Origin: an uncultured Psychrobacillus sp.
Lineage (GTDB): Bacteria; Bacillota; Bacilli; Bacillales_A; Planococcaceae
Direction: 5' to 3'
Length of the DNA: 22,008 nt
Assembly (NCBI GenBank): GCA_934234185.1
Contig: CAKQHO010000049.1
Coordinates: 1-22,008 of the forward strand
The notes under the pieces were generated by a model. That model was not told the origin of the DNA. It ran no database searches and saw only the letters and a program-made list of their open reading frames with translations. This document shows positions 13,636 through 21,184 of the stretch, one piece after another. A program made the position numbers and the translations under genes. How positions within the stretch are numbered: position 1 is the first letter of the stretch; each line of letters opens with the position of its first letter.

Positions 13636-15541
13636 TAATGTTATCCGTAACAGCCGTGTGTACTTTGCCTTTTTCCTTGCAAGTATTTTTTCAGTAATGG
13701 TTTTCTTTGTATATTCGATGCTAATGTTTCATCCCAATATTGAGGATCAGTTTTTACGGGATATAGCATTTGGTGGAATGCTCATGGCAGAAATTGTACT
13801 TAGTATTTTTACCCTATTCTTTTTATTCTACTCTATGAATGCTTTTATCCAAGCTAGATCACAGGAGTTTGGAATTTTGCTTAATCTCGGGATGGAGAAG
13901 CGACAATTATACCGTCTTATCTTTTTAGAAACAATGCTTCTAGGCTTTATTTCTATAGCAGTGGGCATATTTTTCGGTTATTCCTTTTCCAAATTCTTTT
14001 TTATGATTATTCGAGAGATGTTTTTACTGGATAGTCTTCCACTTTATCTATCCTGGAAGCCTTTTGCACTTACTATTCTGGTTTTCTTATTTTTATATGT
14101 AACGATCTCAGTTAGTAGTGTAATGTTCCTTGGAAAAAGCGATATTATACGATTAATCAGAGGGTACGGAAAGAATAATGATCAGGCAGATTATCGTAAA
14201 TGGAGAGCTGTTTTAGGTATCGTTCTTTTAATAACCGCTTATGGGCTGGTGATTTACTCCACCTTTTATATGCATTTATATGTAAGCTTTATAATTATTT
14301 TTCTGGCTTTGTTGGGTACCTATTTCTTCTATACCGATAGCATACTATTTGTCCTCTCTCATGCTAGGAAAAAGAAAAAGCATTATTGGAAACCGTTTCG
14401 ATTAATTGCATTTGCAGAAACTCCCATTAAAGTGAAAGAAAATGCTCAAATGTTTTTTGTTGTTACAATTGTTTCTACTGTTGCCTTTTTATCCGTTGGA
14501 GTTGTTACCTCCTTTACCTCCTTTACAGCACAATATCGAGAGATGAACCCAGTAAGTTTATTTTACGCAAGTGAGTGGGATAATCCTGATGAAGAAGAGC
14601 ACATTACGAGCATTACGCAAGAGCTACAGCAAGAGGGTCTTTCTTACGAGCTTGTAACATTTCAAGTCCCTAAACAGACGTCTTCAAGCTCCAATGAAAC
14701 AGTTAGTCTGATTAAGGAATCTGAGCTCAACAGCTTGGCTATTGCCCTAAACTCACCGCTTATCAATCTATTGCCCGGTGAGGCTCTTAAAGTGCCTAAT
14801 GTACAAGAGGATAATCAGGATAAAGGAGCGGTTGAGGGTAAACAAACGGTTTTGGAGGAGAGCAACATTCCATTGCTTATTATGGGCACCTATAAGGAGT
14901 GGGCATTACCCCCTACGGCACTAAATGGACATGCATTTATTATTAGTGATGAAGATTTTGCTCTACTCACAGAGCCATTAGAAGGATCAACATTAGCTGC
15001 TTCTACCTCTAGGTTTTATGCCTTTCATGTATCAGAATGGTTGAGAACAAAGGACATTGGCATGGAACTGGATCAGGCAATGAGTGAGAGCTTAGTTTCA
15101 GGTGATAATAGGAATGCTTTTTATTTTGCTAACCCTGGAATGAATTACTCTATCATCCGGGCAACCTTTTCTTTATTACTATTTACTGGACTACTTGTAG
15201 CAGCCGTATTGATATTGGCTGCAGGAAGCTTTGTTTATTTTAAGCTGTATACAGATTTAGAAAGGGATAAACGCCAATACGATGTATTAAAAAGAATGGG
15301 TGTTACAAATAAAGAGCTTAAAAAGATAGTTAATCGCCAATTGGTGCCTCAGTTCTTTTTACCATGGGGTCTGGCGACGCTCCATAGTACCTTCTCATTC
15401 CTCTTCCTACAAGCTTTTTGGGAGGACTTGGCGGCAGTTTCGATTGTGAAAGAGATGGCATTGGTATTAGTGGCCTTCACTATCATAGAGCTTGTGTATT
15501 TCTATTTAATTCGTTGGAGATACTTGGCACATATTCAGTAA
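13610..15541 (+). CDS. BceB-like ABC transporter permease
   Basis: 643 residues, close to the 646 or so of B. subtilis BceB. The N-terminus MTFQQFAYNNVIRNSRVYFA is characteristic of the family. FtsX-like helices are arranged as in BceB: several at 16-300, a large extracellular domain of about 200 residues between helices 7 and 8 (about 303-510, rich in E, S, T), then three more helices to the end. The extracellular domain is the peptide-recognition and signalling part in studied members. SD AGGTGG is 6-7 nt before the ATG, inside the ATPase gene, which ends 26 nt later. A terminator follows. Specificity (bacitracin, nisin, others) is not predictable by eye. Confidence 0.93.
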   Translation: MTFQQFAYNNVIRNSRVYFAFFLASIFSVMVFFVYSMLMFHPNIEDQFLRDIAFGGMLMAEIVLSIFTLFFLFYSMNAFIQARSQEFGILLNLGMEKRQLYRLIFLETMLLGFISIAVGIFFGYSFSKFFFMIIREMFLLDSLPLYLSWKPFALTILVFLFLYVTISVSSVMFLGKSDIIRLIRGYGKNNDQADYRKWRAVLGIVLLITAYGLVIYSTFYMHLYVSFIIIFLALLGTYFFYTDSILFVLSHARKKKKHYWKPFRLIAFAETPIKVKENAQMFFVVTIVSTVAFLSVGVVTSFTSFTAQYREMNPVSLFYASEWDNPDEEEHITSITQELQQEGLSYELVTFQVPKQTSSSSNETVSLIKESELNSLAIALNSPLINLLPGEALKVPNVQEDNQDKGAVEGKQTVLEESNIPLLIMGTYKEWALPPTALNGHAFIISDEDFALLTEPLEGSTLAASTSRFYAFHVSEWLRTKDIGMELDQAMSESLVSGDNRNAFYFANPGMNYSIIRATFSLLLFTGLLVAAVLILAAGSFVYFKLYTDLERDKRQYDVLKRMGVTNKELKKIVNRQLVPQFFLPWGLATLHSTFSFLFLQAFWEDLAAVSIVKEMALVLVAFTIIELVYFYLIRWRYLAHIQ

Positions 15542-15568
15542 GTTTTAAAAGAAACAAATTGTTTCTTC

Positions 15569-15618
15569 AGACTGAAGACTAACTCAAAGAAATTTGACAA
15601 TGTCTTTAGTCTTTTTTT
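15569..15618 (+). terminator. Terminator of the Bce-type operon
   Basis: AGACTGAAGAC (15569-15579) pairs with GTCTTTAGTCT (15602-15612) with one G-T wobble over a 22-nt loop, followed by seven Ts. A second small dyad AGAAACAA/TTGTTTCT lies just before it (15550-15566). Confidence 0.75.
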
Positions 15619-15710
15619 GTTTTTCTGAGCTAGGGATACCCCTTCATGACAAATAACCAATTCAATGTAGACAATCGACGGATTGGAAATTCTACCCTCT
15701 TGAAATTGTA

Positions 15711-15745
15711 TTGAATTGTCAAAACTTTTCTTATATAATTATAAT
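15711..15745 (+). promoter_or_regulatory. Sigma-A promoter of lcfB
   Basis: Two overlapping solutions: TTGAAT (15711-15716), 17 nt, TATAAT (15734-15739, perfect); or TTGTCA (15716-15721), 18 nt, TATAAT (15740-15745, perfect). Either places the transcription start within or directly before the FadR-type operator. Confidence 0.65.
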
Positions 15746-15753
15746 GAGGGAAA

Positions 15754-15771
15754 TGAATGACTATTCATTCA
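15754..15771. promoter_or_regulatory. FadR-type operator before lcfB
   Basis: TGAATGACTATTCATTCA: perfect 7-bp arms TGAATGA/TCATTCA around CTAT. This equals the B. subtilis FadR (YsiA) box as I know it (TGAATGA-N4-TCATTCA). It lies just downstream of the -10 box, where a bound repressor blocks transcription; FadR releases DNA on binding long-chain acyl-CoA. The fadR gene itself is not in the window. Confidence 0.85.
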
Positions 15772-15793
15772 AATTTAGAGGGGAGTTAAAATA

Positions 15794-17338
15794 ATGCTAG
15801 CAACACAAGTTCAACAAAGGGCTTCCATAAATCCAGATAAGGTTGCTTATCACTTTATGGGAAAAGATACAACGTATGCTGAGTTCAACCAATCCGTTGA
15901 ACGTTTTGGCACTGCACTGTCTTCGATGGGGATCGAAAAGGGAGATAATGTAGCATTTTTATTAGGAAATTCACCGCACTTCCTTATTTCTCTCTATGCA
16001 ACGATGCGTATTGGTGCAACAGCTGTTCCAATTAATCCTATTTATACTCCAGATGAAATTAGCTATATTGTTAAAAATAGTAATGCAAAGGTGATTATTG
16101 CGCTAGATGCATTTATTCCACTAGTACAGAAAGCAGCGGGTTTCTTCACATCGGTACAAAGCTATATTATTTGTGAAACAGATCCATCTACACCGGAAAA
16201 ATTAGCTACATTACCGGATGGGTTAAAGGAAAAAGTAAATTCCTTTACATTTCTTTTGGGCTCAACTCAGTCAAATGTTCCAGAGGTTGATGTTCAGCCA
16301 GATGATACTGCTGTTATCCTTTATACTTCTGGTACCACTGGTCATCCGAAGGGTGCCATGCTGACGTTCAACAACATTTATTCCAATGCTAGAGATGTTG
16401 CTGATTATTTAAACTTTAATACGGAGGATCGTATTATTGCTACATTACCAGTATTCCATGTATTTGCATTGACAGTAGTAGTAAATGCGCCATTACTTAC
16501 CGGAGCTACAATCTTATTAGTTCCTAAATTTAGTCCACAAGAGATATTCAAGGTTGCAAAGGAGCATGAAGCGACAGTTTTTGCAGGTGTACCAACAATG
16601 TTCAACTTCCTGTATCAGTTTCCAAAAGGCAATGTAGAAGATTTTTCTAATATTCGTTTAGCAATCTCTGGAGGGTCATCATTACCAGTAGCATTGCTTC
16701 ATAATTTTGAGGATAAATTCAATGTTCGAATTTCAGAGGGCTATGGTCTATCTGAGGCTTCACCAGTAACCTGCTTTAACCCAATAGACAGGGAGAGAAA
16801 ACCTGGCTCAATCGGTATGTCTATTGTTAATGTAGAAAACAAGGTAGTTAATGAACTTGGGGAAGAAGTGCCTATCGGTGAAGTTGGAGAGCTAATAGTT
16901 AGGGGCCCTAATGTAATGAAGGGCTACTATAACATGCCAGAGGAAACTCAATATGCAATCCGTGAAGGCTGGCTTTACACAGGAGATCTTGCTCGACAGG
17001 ATGAAGAGGGATACTTCTATATTGTAGACCGGAAAAAGGATATGATCATTGTTGGAGGATATAATGTTTATCCTCGTGAGGTCGAGGAGGTATTATTCGC
17101 TCATCCTGGCATCGTAGAAGCTGCTGTAATAGGTGTTCCTGATCCAAACTTCGGTGAAGAGGTACTCGCGTTCGTGGTGAAAAAGGATGCTAGTCTTACA
17201 GACGAGCAATTAAAAGAATATTGTGCTCAAAAACTAGCAAAATATAAAGTACCAAAGAGTATTGAATTTTTAGAGGAGCTTCCAAAAAATACGACAGGAA
17301 AAATCCTTCGTCGTTCCCTAAAAACACAAAAAGTATAG
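15794..17338 (+). CDS. lcfB: Long-chain fatty-acid-CoA ligase (LcfB/YhfL type)
   Basis: 514 residues (B. subtilis LcfB about 513). It activates fatty acids via acyl-AMP to acyl-CoA, the entry step of beta-oxidation. The AMP-binding P-loop YTSGTTGHPKG is at 177-187; EGYGLSEASPVTCFN (A5) at about 315-329; TGDLARQDEEGYFY (A7) at about 396-409; VDRKKDMIIVGGYNVYPREV (A8) at about 411-430; and the catalytic lysine in PKNTTGKILRR near residue 503. The SD is GAGGGGAG before ATG 15794. Transcribed alone, with a strong terminator and a FadR-type operator, so induction by fatty acids is likely. It sits after the Bce module but keeps its B. subtilis place downstream of yhfJ. Confidence 0.93.
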   Translation: MLATQVQQRASINPDKVAYHFMGKDTTYAEFNQSVERFGTALSSMGIEKGDNVAFLLGNSPHFLISLYATMRIGATAVPINPIYTPDEISYIVKNSNAKVIIALDAFIPLVQKAAGFFTSVQSYIICETDPSTPEKLATLPDGLKEKVNSFTFLLGSTQSNVPEVDVQPDDTAVILYTSGTTGHPKGAMLTFNNIYSNARDVADYLNFNTEDRIIATLPVFHVFALTVVVNAPLLTGATILLVPKFSPQEIFKVAKEHEATVFAGVPTMFNFLYQFPKGNVEDFSNIRLAISGGSSLPVALLHNFEDKFNVRISEGYGLSEASPVTCFNPIDRERKPGSIGMSIVNVENKVVNELGEEVPIGEVGELIVRGPNVMKGYYNMPEETQYAIREGWLYTGDLARQDEEGYFYIVDRKKDMIIVGGYNVYPREVEEVLFAHPGIVEAAVIGVPDPNFGEEVLAFVVKKDASLTDEQLKEYCAQKLAKYKVPKSIEFLEELPKNTTGKILRRSLKTQKV

Positions 17339-17343
17339 TAATT

Positions 17344-17380
17344 AGCTGCAATCGACCGGGGGGTTGATTGCAGCTTTTTT
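17344..17380 (+). terminator. Terminator of lcfB
   Basis: 14-bp stem AGCTGCAATCGACC (17344-17357) with GGTTGATTGCAGCT (17362-17375), one wobble, GGGG loop, six Ts. Begins 5 nt after the stop codon. Confidence 0.92.
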
Positions 17381-17436
17381 GAAGAAATAAAGAAGTACTA
17401 GATGTTGCTATTTTTAAAATTAAATAAAGGAAAATG

Positions 17437-17453
17437 ATTTCGAGTGTCGAAAT
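17437..17453. promoter_or_regulatory. Palindrome before the S9 peptidase gene
   Basis: ATTTCGA-GTG-TCGAAAT, a perfect 7-bp dyad about 40 nt before the start codon of the peptidase, immediately upstream of a possible -10 (TATAGA, 17466-17471). Possible operator of an unidentified regulator. Confidence 0.35.
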
Positions 17454-17491
17454 AGTTTAGTAGACTATAGAGAAAAGAGAGGGAATGAGAA

Positions 17492-19468
17492 ATGTCGAAA
17501 CGAAAGCTAGAAGCAAAGGACTTATTTAAACTGCACTCTGTGACGAATCCTGTAATTTCACCGGATGGTAAAAAGGCTGTATTTATTAGAACGGAAATGA
17601 ATGAAAAGGATAATAAATACTATTCCTATTTATATCATATTGATTTAGAAACAAATGCTGTTACAAAATGGACTCACAGCAAAGAGCGTGTTTCATCACC
17701 GAAATGGTCGAAGGACGGTAACTACATAGCTTTTCTTTCAAATCGAGATGAAAAAAATCAGCTGTATATTCTTTCAGCAGCTGGAGGAGAGGCTAGAAAG
17801 CTAACAAGCCTGGAGAAAGGCGTATCTAACTTTTTATGGTCCCCATGTAATAAAAAAATATGGTTTAATGCACTTTTAAAGGAAGGGAAAAGCTTTGCAG
17901 ACGAGCCAGAGAAAGAAGAGAAAAAGCAGCCGGAAGCATATGTAGTAGATAAAATGAAATATCATGCTGACGGGGTAGGGCTACTTCCTCAGGATTTTTA
18001 TAGACATATTGGATTCATTCATCTAGATAATGAGGAAATCTCACAATTTACAGAGGGAAATTTCCATTACGGCCTTCAAGCGATATCAAACGATGGGAAA
18101 AGAATTGTCATAGGGGTAAATCGAGAGGAAAATCAAGATTTCTCTTTTAAACAGCCATTGTTACTTGTGGATACTGAAACAAAAAATGAAACAGTTATTA
18201 AGGATGAAGAAGGCTACTATGGAGATGCTGTATTTTCTTTCGATGATCAGTATATCGCCTTTGTTGGAGCGAATAGGACCTTCCAAAATGCAACTCACTC
18301 TGAGCTGTTCATCTATGATATAAACAATGCTATATCCTCTGTGTTAACAGAAGCATTAGATGCACCTGTAGGTGACTATACAGCTAGCGATCATCAACAG
18401 GGGGCAAATACACCGAGCATGGTTTGGACAAAGGACAATCATCTATACTTCCTATTGTCTTCCATGGGAGACGTCCGCTTATATTTTGCTTCCTTAGAAG
18501 GCGAGCTTTATCCAGCAACTCCTGAAAATGAGCATGTATATGGATATGACATTAATTTTGAAGGAACCTACGCTCTTGCGACAATTAGTAACCCAATATT
18601 TCCCGGGGAATTATTTAAGCTAAATTTGGCGACTGGAGAAAGAAATCAGCTAACCAATTTTAACGACGAATATCTAAAAGAGGTAGAGCTTGTCGAACCA
18701 GAGGCAATCGTATATAAAGGTGCTAAGAATTGGGATGTACATGGTTGGTTAATGAAGCCAGCAGGGTTTGTTGAGGGGGAAAAATACCCACTAGTTGTAG
18801 AAATACATGGCGGTCCACATGCGATGTATGGAAATACCTTTTTCCATGAATTACAGCTGCTTTCTGCCAAAGGATATGGTGTCCTTTATGTAAACCCTCG
18901 TGGAAGTCACTCCTATAGTCAGGAGTTTGTAGATGCTGTTCGTGGGGATTACGGAGGAGGAGACTATGAGGACATAATGGCTGGTGTAGATTATGTACTT
19001 GGGACTAACGAGTGGATTGACCAAGATCGTTTAGGGGTGACAGGTGGCAGCTATGGCGGCTTCATGACTAACTGGATTGTTGGTCACACTAACCGATTCA
19101 AGGCAGCAGTTACGCAACGGTCTATCTCTAACTGGATTAGCTTCTATGGAGTATCCGATATCGGCTATTATTTTACCCCATGGCAAATTGGGACGGATAT
19201 GACAGATATAGACACGCTGTGGGCTGCTTCACCTTTAAAGTATGCAGCGAATGTGGAGACACCCTTACTAATACTTCATAGTGAAAATGACTATCGATGC
19301 CCTATTGAACAAGCCCAACAATTTTATATAACATTGAAAGCTATGGGGAAAGAGGTTGGCTTTGTCAGATTTCCACAGGCAGACCATAATTTATCCCGCG
19401 TAGGCTTACCGAATCTACGACAAACTCGCTTAGAACAAATAACAAGCTGGTTTGAAAAATATCTATAA
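17492..19468 (+). CDS. S9-family serine peptidase (acylaminoacyl-peptidase / YuxL type)
   Basis: 658 residues. The N-terminal part (about 1-400) is a WD40-like/PD40 beta-propeller with repeats such as VISPDGKKAVFIRT, SPKWSKDGNYIAFLSN and FLWSPCNKKIWF. The C-terminal alpha/beta-hydrolase (about 410-658) has the oxyanion region EIHGGPHAMYG, the nucleophile S520 in GGSYGGF, the acid D600 in HSENDYRCPIEQ and the histidine H632 in QADHNLSRVG, so the catalytic triad is complete. No signal peptide, so cytosolic. S9C enzymes cut acylated amino acids or short oligopeptides. The SD is GAGAGGGAA. Single-gene unit. The closest B. subtilis relative in my memory is YuxL, but orthology is not certain. Confidence 0.92.
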   Translation: MSKRKLEAKDLFKLHSVTNPVISPDGKKAVFIRTEMNEKDNKYYSYLYHIDLETNAVTKWTHSKERVSSPKWSKDGNYIAFLSNRDEKNQLYILSAAGGEARKLTSLEKGVSNFLWSPCNKKIWFNALLKEGKSFADEPEKEEKKQPEAYVVDKMKYHADGVGLLPQDFYRHIGFIHLDNEEISQFTEGNFHYGLQAISNDGKRIVIGVNREENQDFSFKQPLLLVDTETKNETVIKDEEGYYGDAVFSFDDQYIAFVGANRTFQNATHSELFIYDINNAISSVLTEALDAPVGDYTASDHQQGANTPSMVWTKDNHLYFLLSSMGDVRLYFASLEGELYPATPENEHVYGYDINFEGTYALATISNPIFPGELFKLNLATGERNQLTNFNDEYLKEVELVEPEAIVYKGAKNWDVHGWLMKPAGFVEGEKYPLVVEIHGGPHAMYGNTFFHELQLLSAKGYGVLYVNPRGSHSYSQEFVDAVRGDYGGGDYEDIMAGVDYVLGTNEWIDQDRLGVTGGSYGGFMTNWIVGHTNRFKAAVTQRSISNWISFYGVSDIGYYFTPWQIGTDMTDIDTLWAASPLKYAANVETPLLILHSENDYRCPIEQAQQFYITLKAMGKEVGFVRFPQADHNLSRVGLPNLRQTRLEQITSWFEKYL

Positions 19469-19473
19469 ATAGT

Positions 19474-19518
19474 CAAAAGAAAATGCCAAAACGCTGTTCA
19501 CTCAACGTTTTGGCATTT
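19474..19518. terminator. Bidirectional terminator between convergent genes
   Basis: Perfect 13-bp stem AAATGCCAAAACG (19481-19493) with CGTTTTGGCATTT (19506-19518), 12-nt loop. The minus-strand side has a T-rich run (TTTTCTTTTG), the plus side only a short one, so it works best for the permease but lies 3' of both genes. Confidence 0.8.
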
Positions 19519-19561
19519 CGTAATTGTACAGATTTTATTAAGAGAGACTTACATTCATTCC

Positions 19562-20920
19562 TTATTTTCTTTTATGATAGCCATTTTTATAATAAAAGAA
19601 TACCAAGCCGATGATCCAGATCGGACCTACGATTAAAGCAATCCTTGTAGACGGAAAGTAAGCCATTAAGCCAAGTACTAGCACTAGGAAAGCAAGTGCT
19701 ATATACGAGCCCAAGGGATAGAAAAGTGCTTTGTAGGAAAGACGATCTACCTCTCCTTTTGTTAATGACCTACGAAACTTAATATGAGAGAACAATATAA
19801 TCCCCCAAGTCCAGACTGCTCCGAAGGTGGATATGCTTGTTACCCAAATAAAAACCTTTTCTGGTACTAAATAATTTAGTGCTACACCTACTAAAAGCAA
19901 GATGGCAGAAAAAATAATTGCTTTAGAGGGCACTCCAGTGCCACTGATTTTCTTAAAGGAGGCAGGTGCTTGCCTTTGCTCTGCTAAATTAAAGAGCATT
20001 CTACCTGTACTAAATATTCCGCTATTACAGCTAGATAGAGCAGCTGTTAATACCACGAAATTAATGATTCCAGCAGCAGGGCCAATGCCGATTTTCTCAA
20101 ACATAAGAACGAAGGGACTGCCATTAGCTCCAATTTCATTCCAAGGATATATCGACATAATGACAAATAACGCTCCCACATAAAATAATAGAATGCGCCA
20201 GAATACAGTATCTATCGCACGTGGAATAACAGTCTTTGGATTTTTTGCCTCCCCGGCGGTAACACCGATCATTTCCACGCCAAGATATGCAAACATAACC
20301 ATCTGTAAAGACATGAGAATGCCAGTTAAGCCGTTTGGTGCAAATCCTCCGTTACTCCAAAGATTGCTGATACCTACAGGTATTCCACCATTACCAATCC
20401 CAAATATTATTACTCCAAGTCCTACTACGATCATCGCAAGAATGGCAATAATTTTAATAAGCGCAAACCAAAATTCAAATTCGCCATAAGCCTTTACGGC
20501 AATTAAATTGACTAAGGTCATGATAATTAATGCGGCTAAGGCCCAAATCCAAGGAGCAGTATCTGGAAACCACATCTTCATGTAAACACCGACTGCAGTG
20601 ATTTCTGCCATACATGTTACTACCCAAAGAAACCAGTAGTTCCATCCGGTTATGTATCCTGCAAGAGGACCTAAATAGTCTCTAGCATACCTACTGAATG
20701 ATCCAGAGACAGGATTATGTACTGCCATCTCGCCTAAAGCACGCATAATGATAAAAATAGCTAATCCACCAATAATATAGGAAATTAGGATTGCAGGACC
20801 CGCTAATTGGATGGCTGTAGCAGAACCTAAAAATAATCCTACTCCAATTGCAGCACCTAATGACATCAGTGTAATATGTCGCTGCTCAAGACCTCGTTGC
20901 AGCTGCTGATTTCCACCCAT
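19562..20920 (-). CDS. Amino acid permease, APC superfamily (AAT family)
   Basis: 452 residues with about twelve transmembrane helices, usual length for the family. LEQRHITLMSLGAAIGVGLF (residues 11-30) is the conserved helix-1 start, with the unwound GAAIGVGLFLGSA substrate-binding stretch. GEMAVHNPVSGSFSRYA (about 63-79) and GWNYWFLW (about 92-99) are the helix-2/3 signatures of the AAT group, and the GVEMIGVTAGEAKNPKTVIP motif (about 220-239) marks helix 6 and the following loop. It resembles proline/alanine/aromatic amino acid proton symporters of Bacillus such as AapA and YtnA; the exact substrate cannot be told. The SD AAAGGAG lies about 9 nt before ATG 20920. Single gene, convergent with the peptidase. 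Confidence 0.9.
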   Translation of the reverse strand: MGGNQQLQRGLEQRHITLMSLGAAIGVGLFLGSATAIQLAGPAILISYIIGGLAIFIIMRALGEMAVHNPVSGSFSRYARDYLGPLAGYITGWNYWFLWVVTCMAEITAVGVYMKMWFPDTAPWIWALAALIIMTLVNLIAVKAYGEFEFWFALIKIIAILAMIVVGLGVIIFGIGNGGIPVGISNLWSNGGFAPNGLTGILMSLQMVMFAYLGVEMIGVTAGEAKNPKTVIPRAIDTVFWRILLFYVGALFVIMSIYPWNEIGANGSPFVLMFEKIGIGPAAGIINFVVLTAALSSCNSGIFSTGRMLFNLAEQRQAPASFKKISGTGVPSKAIIFSAILLLVGVALNYLVPEKVFIWVTSISTFGAVWTWGIILFSHIKFRRSLTKGEVDRLSYKALFYPLGSYIALAFLVLVLGLMAYFPSTRIALIVGPIWIIGLVFFYYKNGYHKRK

Positions 20921-21184
20921 TCATAAGAACTCCTTTACTATAATATTTAACGCGCATCTACCACTCTAACATAAGTATTTATCTAAGGTATAGCTACATT
21001 AGAAGTATATTATAATAAAATTATATGCAAATTCTGGTTAGAGAATGAGAAGTTGTCTACCTAATTTACTCACATAGAAAGAAAGAGTGGTTATTATAAG
21101 TATGTCAGCTTTATTAGATATAAAACATGTAGGCAAAAAAGAGTAGGAATCAAAGATATCAAGACCCTACATATTAGAAAAGAG
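20921..21184. other. Intergenic region between permease and repeat array
   Basis: Very A+T-rich in its first half, where the minus-strand promoter of the permease must lie (candidates are too many to choose by eye). The second half holds the short open frame 21102-21146 and a weak dyad GTAGG/CCTAC (21143-21171). No complete gene or RNA gene is seen. Confidence 0.4.
21102..21146 (+). pseudogene. Possible remnant start of an ABC transporter ATPase gene
   Basis: ATG 21102 opens a 14-codon frame, MSALLDIKHVGKKE, ended by TAG 21144-21146. It is preceded by a plausible SD (AAAGAGTGG) at about 13 nt. The peptide reads like the first beta-strand of ABC ATPases of the Bce/MacB class (pattern M-x-LL-x-I-x-x-V-x-K-x-x, followed in real genes by YG or a related turn). 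No Walker A or other part follows; the repeat array begins 38 nt after the stop. It is either the 5' stump of a gene lost when the array formed, or chance. Only 14 residues support it. Confidence 0.3.
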
